From Poa pratensis (Eukaryota; Streptophyta; Magnoliopsida; Poales; Poaceae), in the NCBI GenBank assembly GCA_947311845.1, contig CAMZMU010000027.1, forward strand, positions 42,434,853 to 42,498,852: a stretch of 64,000 nt of DNA, in the 5' to 3' direction. Made by a program: the position numbers and the translations under genes. Under the pieces are notes generated by a model. That model was not told the DNA's origin. It saw only the letters and a program-made list of their open reading frames with translations, and made no database searches. Below, one piece after another: positions 55,684 to 64,000 of the stretch; position 1 is the stretch's first letter, and the number at the start of each line of letters is the position of its first letter.

Positions 55684-58600
55684 TTCACCACACCCATGTG
55701 CAACTAGCAGATCATGTTGCTAGGGAAATAGAAATCAACCTGCTATCAGGTTAAATTATTTGTCATCTTCATTTGGTTGGCTATTTCTTCTTGCTTATAT
55801 TTGCCCAGCAACCTGAGTCTATTTTGTGGATAAACCATACATGTCCTATACTACTCACTCTTAGCTGATTATATTGTTTCAATGCCTGACTTTTTACTTG
55901 AAATAGGTTATCTATGTACAACTTCGATAAAATTGTCGTCAGGGGCACGGCGTGTCGCCATGTTTCAGTGTAGGAAATGTGTGCTAAGAATTCCTAGAAT
56001 TAATTCTAGGGTTGGTAATAGGTTTTAGCTACTTAGCTGTGATTGTGGTGCTCTTCTCCTCGGGGATTTGTGCCCAGCAACCAAGTGCTGGATCTGTGCT
56101 ACCAACAATTGTGAAAAGCAACATTTGCTTATGTGCCTTTGCTCAAATTTGTGGATTTATCTCCCCCACCTATGATGCATAGGCCGAGGCTCCCTTTTTA
56201 ATAAGAACAGATGCTTTGCTTGATTTAAATCCCTATGATGATATTACCATAGCATCATTATGCTTAGCTAAGGGAATAATCCAGTACACCCATTCCTGTG
56301 TATTTAGCAAGTAATTTTGCTAGAGCATAAGTATCAACATGTGCTCAGGTGTGCTTGATCTTATTCTTCTGTGATACATTTCTTTTGCATGCCAAGTGGA
56401 TTTCTGTGACAATCCAGCCAATGAGGGTGTCCTGAGGCTAAAGGTGGTGATTTAAGAACAGATTTAAGAACATATTATTACATTCCATATAACCACACGG
56501 ATGCGGCGTGTCGTCATGCCAATAGTGTTAATGTTATGTGGATATTATTCTTCCCTGGGCTTTTACTCAGTTTATCCCTTTTATCTGCTTTAAAAAACTT
56601 GTGTGCTGAGGTGAGCTGCTGTTGATTCTCTCTACTACTACCACATTACACTTCATGTTCTCGACCTTATACTTCTGCTCTTCTCCTCCTTGGAACGTAG
56701 TTATTTCTATGCTAACCAGATTGCATTGGTCTATGTACCGTGGGGCTGCAAGGCTGGGTTGGCTGGCAGCCGGGAGAAAGAAAAAGGATTGTGAGAGGAT
56801 AGTGTATGCTCGCCACAACAGCATACAGGTAATTTCAAATGTTCTTTGCCCATTTTATGGCAGATTTCAGTTCCTTTTTTGTTTTCCAGAACAACCAGGT
56901 CCCTATTAATTAGTCACTTATAAAGATATATTGTATTATGTCTCTGTTGATGAAAAGTGAATCAAATTAATGAACAGATAAGCTAAGCTGCTATTACAAT
57001 GCTACTGGATAATTGCTCAGATCAGCGAGTAGGTATATGAGCCATTGATTCTTTTCATTTAATTTGATAAACAAACTGCCATGTAAAATATAATTATCGT
57101 TGGTTCAATGTCAGGACATGGAAGACAACATTACCCTGTCAGAGGGAGCATACGAGTGTTTCTGAGGAGCAACATCTTGATACTAGGAAGATTGGCACCC
57201 ATTGTTATTTCAGGTTTAAATGCTTATCCAGTCTTACACTTTCAATGCTTGGTTTGATGTCCTTTTCCTTTGTTCAGTGTAATATATTATAAGGATATTG
57301 CAAATGACTTTGGCTAGCAACTGAGTAAGTTATAGGTTTGCAAGATGTCCCCCAATCTCTTAATTTATATGTCTTTGACGCTTGATGTTCATTCATATAT
57401 GAAATTTGCATTTTAGTATCGGTACCAATTTATTAATTATCTATCTCATATTGCTCATTATTTTTCTTTTCATAGTTGTATACGAAGACATCAAAATAAG
57501 CATCGAGATGGGATTGCCAGCTCTTAAGCAACCAAGAATAAAGAAGATGTGTGATACAAGAAACACAATATATTTTTCAGCTTGCTTGGCCAGATTCGCA
57601 AAATTCATTTAGTTTACATTTCATCATAGATGCCGCTGACGTTTCAGTTCTTCTTCTTGCAAGTATGTAAATGATTGTGGTTGAGTGTTAAAATCATGTT
57701 AAATATGACATATCCATTTTACTGCCCTATGTTTGTTCACTTTTCTACTTCTAAACTATCCCCCTGTTAGCTTACAGGTTCATCTGCTATTTGTGGATTA
57801 AATGGAAGTAGGATGCAATACTTGGATACACTTTAGAAGGTAAATGCAAAATCTTGGTCCATGCTTTTTATTTGATTGGTTTTCTGGTTCCTGCATTGTT
57901 CTGGTCAAATTACTCTATGTAGAGAAACTTAATTTGGGAACACATGCTATGAATGGTTCAAGTGGAAAAAATAACTTCTTAATTAGGCTCAATGTGTGTA
58001 ATTGTTTTCACAGATCCATGCGTTGAATAATTTGTGGCGAGGGGATTATGTGCTTTGAGTATAAATAATGAATGATGATGGACCTCCATTACATATTATT
58101 GGAATTAGCTTCATGATAAGAAATTCTACAAGAGGAGTGTTTCTGCAAACATTCCCAGGATTATTTCTCCTGATCTACCAGACTTTGCTGCATTTGCACC
58201 TCACTTAGGTACCCAGACCCATCTCTTTCTCCTGATTTGCCTCCTCTCCTCTCTTATAATTTGATCCCCATAGCTTCTCATCTTTTCTATGCAGATGCTT
58301 TTTAATCTCTCCCTATGAGGTGCAGACCCTTTGGTCTGCTATTCCATGGCAGTATGGCACCAATGGTGTGCGCTCGCTAGGCTTTTCTTCATTTAATTTT
58401 AATTTCACAGCAATATATGTGTTTTTGTAGAATTGTTCAGTAAAATTTCTTTTATATTTTCTTCATATTTTGTTGCGAGTGATTTAGGTTGTTATGATGA
58501 ATACATTGCTTAGAATAAGATGCCCATGCTATTCTTTAGACTGTTGCTATTTAATTTTCTCGGAATAATTACTTATGTGTCCACTGAAAATGGGTGTAGA

Positions 58601-59047
58601 TTGTATGTTTTTTCCTTCATGTAGACTCTATTAGCTCTCAATTTGATTTTAATTTTTATAGTTTTGTACAATTACAGGTTTTTTATCAGATGAGAAATCT
58701 GTGGTGAATATATGCTTGAATGGGGTAAATGATAGCATGTGATCTTTTTTAATTTCATTATCATGTAGTAATGGTTATTCTTATTAATGATTCTTATTGT
58801 TTTCCCATCAAAAAAATGCATTGGTCTATAATTATGTATATGTTACTATGCATCATCATTTTGCTACATCGAAGTCCATATTAGAAACAATAATGTTTGC
58901 GATTATTCAAAAAAAACTCTCCATTTTGCTTTCACTACAAATCATATCAGTTGCAACTTATCTGTTTCAATAATTAAGACAAAAAATGTACTATCCGGCA
59001 ACACAATTTCTCACAAAGAGCGTGGCGTGCCCCCGCGCCAAATTCAA
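55684..59047. other. 3' half of the large Helitron
   Basis: AT-rich, intron-like, with a diverged copy of the tandem unit (about 56030-56280), two internal Helitron-end hairpins and a purine-rich exon-like piece at 56740-56828. ORFs of 60-95 codons occur but none is recognised. Confidence 0.45.
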
Positions 59048-59053
59048 CTAGTA

Positions 59054-59362
59054 CTACCTAATGGAACGGGAATTTAAAGAAGCCGTTTGATAGTGTTTAA
59101 ACCCTGGCAAGGCATCTGTGCACCGTCTTCCGCGTCTGTTCTCGTGCATTGGTAGCTGCTCATCGAGCAGCAGCTTGCTCAGACACCGAACATGAAAGGT
59201 AAAGTATGGCGCACAATGATTGCAGGCTCTCTTTCCCATTTGAAGATGCTGAGGATAGGTCACTGCCATAGGATCAGATCCCCAGTTGCCAGCTACGGCC
59301 AACCTCTTTTCCATATAGTGCTCACAGACCGGTGTACCTTCTGGCTCTAGCTTGTAGACGAG
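59054..59362 (-). pseudogene. Unrecognised terminal exon next to the Helitron end
   Basis: On the minus strand a splice acceptor (TTTCGGCAG) at 59363 is followed by about 100 open codons: LVYKLEPEGTPVCEHYMEKR, AGNWGSDPMAVTYPQHLQMG, CNHCAPYFTFHVRCLSKLL. A TAG at 59056-59054 closes the frame, two bases from the Helitron's CTAG/T end. Balanced composition and the CNHC...C cysteines suggest real protein sequence, but I do not recognise the family. No upstream exons were found, so a fragment is most likely. Confidence 0.35.
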
Positions 59363-59564
59363 CTGCCGAAATAATAATAATAGTCTCTTTTCATTCCTCG
59401 GAAGGCACGCTTCAGTAAGACAGTAAAAGGCTGTTAAGATGATTAATTACTCAAAGATATGTACACCGGCGGTGTTCGTTGATCCTTGGCCTATCTGTAT
59501 TTTGTTGCGCTCAAGATTATTATGGTGTAATCGGGTTTTACACATGTATAGCGAAGTACTAGTG

Positions 59565-59927
59565 AGAGAGAGAGGTGTTTGCCCTCCCTGAGTTTCAGTG
59601 GTCTTGCTATTTCTAAAACTCAAAAATATTATTTTTACATTTTTGATCAATCTATAAAAAGACAATAGACACATGCGTTGCATTGTAGGCTACACAAAAT
59701 CACAAAATCGGGATTAAAAAAATAAAAAAAGTCATTGCACATTTGTCTTTTTTTGTCTATATCACATATGAAAATATATTTCGATGCAGATTTTCTCGTA
59801 CATACTACACATGTATATGTACGTGTATGCTTTTCTCAGAATTTTAGAGACTTAAAAATAAACATTTTGTTTTTTTTTTCTAAAATCATGATCACTCGGG
59901 TGCTCATGTACCAAAAGGACCTTTCGG
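59565..59927. mobile_element. Mutator-type miniature element, second copy of the 27677 family
   Basis: The left end CCCTGAGTTTCAGTGGTC and right end GATCACTCGGGTGCTCATG match the family ends at 27677-28089. A GTACTAGT(G/A) repeat at 59556-59564 and 59928-59936 fits a 9-bp duplication with one change. The core is AT-rich and non-coding. Confidence 0.6.
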
Positions 59928-59936
59928 GTACTAGTA

Positions 59937-60679
59937 CACCTTTTTTACTTGAAAAAAAGTACTAGTAATACACTTGCTAAGAGCATATCCGACTAGGCTC
60001 CTGATAGGTATCCATCGATCCAATAAGATCCGAACATAAAACAAAACACTCCCAGGACCCCCCCCTCCCCCCCTACCGTACCCCCCATCGGTTCGAGCGG
60101 CTTAAGGATATCTACCAGGCCGACTTTTGTAGCTGACTCGGGACGACTTATTTAGGGTTTATGCATATGTATAAGTCGGCTTATGGGTTTTGGTGGGGAG
60201 AAACTGCTATGTGCAGAAGCTTATTTGAGATGTTTATAATGCTTTTGAATTTGATGTGCACTAGATAAAGCGAGGACATCTTACGTATGCTTTTTTTTTT
60301 GTAGAAAATGAGTTAGAAATGAAATAAAAATATGAAAAGGCAGATGATAATAAAAACACGGTGTCACAGTATAATTCAATTCAGGCCAAAATAAAAATGG
60401 CATAGTGATCTCGAAATTACAATAACAATAACTCCTCAAGCTACAAGACTTTCAGCAATGTTCTGTAATAGTGCACCCATGACCAGCAGCGGTGCCAGAT
60501 CCATAATGTTGTGATGTCAAACCCATATTATTTGTGTATTTTCAATTGATTTACAGTTTTTTCTTGTGATTTTTACCATGTACATATAGGATTTGCAAGA
60601 AACCTGTGTAGTCAATTGACCACACAGAAGCCCCTGCACCGCCACTGCCCATGACGCCATCAGCAGAAGAGGAAGAGTG
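59937..60679. other. Unassigned DNA with C-rich tract
   Basis: A run of C with few interruptions lies at about 60058-60088. No gene was recognised. Confidence 0.35.
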
Positions 60680-61110
60680 TCAACATGTATAATATGCATT
60701 ATCCTCATGGATAGATGGGTCTCGTTCAAACCTGTCGAAATGGCCATCGTATAGATTACTATCACGCAAGTGCCAAACATATGAAGTCATGTTTACCTGT
60801 ATCTCAAGTGCCCACCAATCGTCGCTACCATCAATGCCACGAGTCATTTGATCTCTCCCTAAATCAGATGCATGTTGGATTAATCTCTTCCAAACTGTGT
60901 AATCTTTTTTGAGAATTTCATACCTATTTTTCATTTGTTTGATCATAATTTCTAGTTGTATGCTCGTTGAACTTCCTAACCAAATTTGCATAACCAATGC
61001 CATTCAAAACTTGCAACAGACGATTATTTGCATTCACTTCTTCGATGCACGCGTCAAGAAATACACGATGAGCAAAGGCATCCCAATTTGCTTTCACATG
61101 TTCCCAGCTT
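60680..61110 (-). pseudogene. Myb/SANT-like domain protein (PF12776-type), frameshifted
   Basis: The minus strand from about 61100 reads WDAFAHRVFLDACIEEVNAN, then GYANLVRKFNEHTTRNYDQ. After a frame change near 60940 it reads QMKNRYEILKKDYTVWKRLI, then LGRDQMTRGIDGSDDWWALE. This order (FLD.CIEE, F....GR.YD..Q..N, W..L......LG.D...G......WW) is the plant Myb/SANT-like domain. It is found in host proteins and in the DNA-binding partner gene of Harbinger-type transposons. No transposase was seen nearby, so the parent is unknown. One frameshift makes it a pseudogene. Confidence 0.65.
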
Positions 61111-63902
61111 TCCCATAGAGATACACAACAACATAATTAATCTTGAACATATTGACAACCAATTTTTATACCACACCCTCACACATAGCATTTAACAACA
61201 ATTCACGTCACTAAAAATAATAGCAGAGCATCATCTCGTCCAGTAGAGCACCATTACATCACATCCAGTACACAATTAGTAGAAATTTGACCATCACATC
61301 ACATCCCGAGATTACTAGAAAAATAGTTGAGAAACATATTGACCAGCATAGCACCATAACATCCACCAAAAAAATTGAAGAAATTCAAGCTGCTTGAGGT
61401 CGACATAAGAAATTAGCGGTGACTGTGAGGTCAACATCGATCTGCGATTTTGGAAGGTCGATGGACGTTGACTCGAAGATTGCCACGCCGGTTGGAGAGG
61501 CGGGTGGCGGGCGAGTGGGGAGGTGGGGGAGGCTGGGGAGGGGGGGGGGGGGGTCTGCCCGAGCGGCAGGACCGACGACGGTGCTAGGGGAACCCTAGCT
61601 CGAGAATGAGCTCGCCATGGAATAGGAGCGACGGGTCAGGTTCAAGATCGATGCGTTGCGATGTGTTGGTTTTTTGTTTTTAGATGCCAAAGTGTTGGGT
61701 GGCAATGTTGTAATTAGAATGAACCGGAGTGGCAATCCAGTATACCTATTCGATTTCTATTCTTAAAAGCTCAGGGAAGTGCTCTGAGGCACTTTCTCCA
61801 AATGCACTGCGATCGTGCTTCTCGGTCCAAATAAGTTGGGTTTAAGTCGGAGACTTCTTTTGGGCTTCAACTTCCCATGGCCTCGAAGTGGCCCCAAAAT
61901 CCATAAAGAAGTTATCCTCTGGGTGTCGGACACGCCCGCCACGTATAGATAGGCACGCACCACATGCCAACAACCCAGCCATTTCCCCGTCGTTTTCTCT
62001 ATCACGTGTCCAACCTTCTCATCTCCCCACTGAATCGTGCCATCTGCCGCTACCCTCTTTCGCCGCCGACCATCCACCGAAAGTCCCAATCGACAACATA
62101 GGACGACCCACCACTGGTGACGTCGTCGTTTGCATTGACGATTGCTATTCGCCACACCCGACAGATAGTCAGTTGTTCGTGGGGATGAGCTCACTCCCGC
62201 TGTGAACCGAAGGTTTTCGTCCATTTGCTCGAATAACTAATCTTCTTGTAGTGTCTATCTAGATAAATTTGATAAAATGTTTCATAAATTGATTATTTTA
62301 TTATTCAATTCATAGACCGATAAGTTTCATGTTCTACCAAATAATGCAAGACGACGCCAATGCAGTCACCAATGTTGATGAGAACCATAGGGTGCTCACT
62401 GTTTAATCTCTAGATCAAATGTGGGAAGTCATTAATGTTTGTGTTTTTATGCACAACACGGTCATCTTATCATGCACACATGGTCATGTAGAGTGAGCGC
62501 GATGCTAGTATGATGTTTGATCTTTGATTACCAGGCTACCAGTCCCCCTCTTATCGAGCCACATTAGCCCGACCGAGTTTGCTGAATTTCTCGCCATGCA
62601 TAATCCCCCTATTTCCGAGGACGCGCCAATAGTACACTCAGGCTCCCCACGCTACGACATCAAACGGAATGTGTCTTCGATAGCAACGGCATCATCCTCA
62701 GCTCCGCCTGCGAGCATCTGGTCGTGTTCTTGCCAGTCCACAACGCCCATGCCTGCTCGACAACGTGACGCTGACGCCTCGCTTTCCACGAGTACAAGAT
62801 ACGGTGGAGCTTTCGATCGATCCATATGAACCTGCTTGCCCAAGTTTCGTTAGGCCTCTCCCCACAGGGCCACAGGTAGCGCAGCCAAGCTCCAAGGAAT
62901 CTGCATCCCATTCGATCGACATCACATCGGCGCGCAGCTAGCTAGCAACGCCGATCGTGGACGGGGGCATATTCTGCTCTCCTTCCTACAACCCGGCCAG
63001 GCGTCGCCGTCGCCACATCGATGCACGGTGGACGGATCGGTGCTCGTGCCAAAGCCGCCAAAAGATGGCTTGTCCGCGATCATGCTGCTCCTGCTAGCTG
63101 CCTGTGAGTGACAGATCGTCTCTATAAAGACGAATCATGCTGGTTTGTTTGTCTTGTGGCAATTAATGGGAAAAATTGGAGGTGCGTGCGAGCATATATA
63201 ACCAGATCGGCCTGCTCATGCTCAGGTGGTGGTAATCAAGACTTGTAGATTTGGTTGGACAACATAAGATCAAGGTTTTTCGGTATGCCGATATCTTATC
63301 ACGATTTCAGTAAACATGCATACAGATGCACAAGAATCTATCATATTCGCGAAATGCATTTCAACTTTCGAATGATGTAAGTTCATGTGCAAGATATAAC
63401 TAGAGCTTTTTTTGTTGTTGGGAAAACTGTAACTAGAGTATTTGTGATCAATTGATTCACACGAGACAAAGGGAAATTGTAGATCTGGTGAATTTGGTCT
63501 TCAACCAAGTTCTTTTTGTAGGGGAATGCAGCTGGGCCTGGGGCATGTCTGGGCTAACATGGCCGGTGCGATCGGCCTGAGAATGCCATGGTAATCGAAT
63601 AGGACCCAGCAATGCCTCTTCCTTGGACCACACGAATTTTGGATTGGGTATAATCTAGGGGTGGTTATGTTAAGGTACACAAACACGATCGCAATCATTG
63701 CATTTGATGCAAATCGCACAATATTGGGCCATTAACGTTCTCTCTGCGGTGTATCAAGTATAATGGCGTGACATGGGATTCTTCTAAGAGATGCCACATA
63801 CAGTTCGATTCTTCTCGAGTTGGTGGAGGCAGACCGAAGGGGTAGTCATGGTTATTGCCCGAGGTTATGACTAAAACTATCCATTAAAAAGGGCAAACCA
63901 TT
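61111..63902. other. Unassigned DNA, partly GC-rich
   Basis: 61440-61640 is GC-rich with a run of G (about 61540-61553) and may be the old first exon or leader of the Myb/SANT-like pseudogene. A 153-codon frame on the minus strand (62224-61763) and a 101-codon frame at 62524-62829 match nothing I know. 63110-63900 shows no gene. Confidence 0.35.
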
Positions 63903-64000
63903 CACTACGAGAAAACCGCAACTCCGTGAGTGCAGAACTGCACCCTAGTCAGGGGAGCCCCTAGTTTCCGACCTGCGCGGAGCGCAATTCGCTCCGCTCG
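63903..64000 (+). mobile_element. Left end of another CACTA element, running out of the window
   Basis: CACTACGAGAAAACCGCAAC is a typical Triticeae CACTA terminus. A hairpin GCGGAGCG/CGCTCCGC follows at 63977-63997, as expected of a subterminal region. The other end and any genes lie to the right. Confidence 0.55.

Larger units (their letters stand above)
43312..59051 (+). mobile_element. Large Helitron (about 5.2 kb without its nested CACTA)
   Basis: The 5' end is A then TCTCTAACTATATGAAAGC (43312). The 3' end has a GC-rich hairpin region (GGCGTGCCCCCGCGCC, about 59023-59039) and then CTAG (59048-59051) and T. Insertion between A and T, without duplication, is the Helitron rule. The 5' kilobase is GC-rich (43420-44030), then come AT-rich, intron-like sequences, a 513-bp tandem duplication, and two internal copies of the end hairpin (about 55930-55950 and 56488-56512). 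No Rep or helicase gene. Short exon-like pieces, for example 56740-56828 before GTAATT, may be captured host sequence, but none was identified. Confidence 0.65.

Noticed and set aside
61763..62224. 153-codon minus-strand ORF
   Set aside because: Mixed composition with no motif and no splice or promoter context; kept only as part of an unassigned region.

Overview
The window is nuclear DNA of a grass of the wheat/barley tribe (Triticeae). The evidence is a Sabrina-like LTR retrotransposon whose ends begin TGATACGTCTC, CACTA elements with TNP2 and TNPA-like genes, Helitrons, Stowaway and Mutator miniature elements, a grass-type LINE, and only one near-complete cellular gene in 64 kb. Nothing prokaryotic was seen: no operons, ribosome binding sites, tRNA or rRNA genes, or CRISPR arrays.

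Layout, left to right. (1) 1-17419 is one Ty3/Gypsy element on the minus strand, probably of the Tat lineage. It has a 5' LTR (16351-17419), a primer binding site, gag, a pol that has lost protease and reverse transcriptase, and an intron-containing antisense ORF (22-2982, plus strand). Its left LTR lies outside the window. A second, Athila-type element (3993-12240, plus strand) is inserted in the last codons of its integrase with a perfect 5-bp target duplication. (2) 17420-24035 holds a TM9SF (nonaspanin) exon relic, a Harbinger-type element (19204-20008), a Helitron (20147-22343) and relic DNA. (3) 24036-32403 holds a second Helitron, two miniature inverted-repeat elements, a Stowaway end and a probable short minus-strand Helitron. 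(4) 33022-38174 is a LINE on the minus strand with a 12-bp target duplication. (5) 39630-40844 is the only near-complete cellular gene, a CIN-class TCP transcription factor with a miR319-like site but no in-frame ATG ahead of its TCP domain. (6) 43312-59051 is a large Helitron carrying a tandem duplication; a CACTA transposon (44403-54960) sits inside one duplicate, and the other duplicate preserves the empty site. (7) 59052-64000 holds an unrecognised terminal exon, a second copy of the Mutator-type miniature element, a Myb/SANT-like pseudogene, and the start of another CACTA element at the right edge.

The mobile genes are mostly broken and do not act together as a pathway. The features most worth a second look are: the TCP gene's missing start codon; duplication of the primer binding site inside the LTR ends of the Sabrina-like element; the Ulp1-like domain of the CACTA element, which has lost its catalytic His and Cys; the similar segments and binding-site clusters in front of both CACTA genes; and the three Helitrons that share one 5' module. 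I found no clear new multi-gene system.
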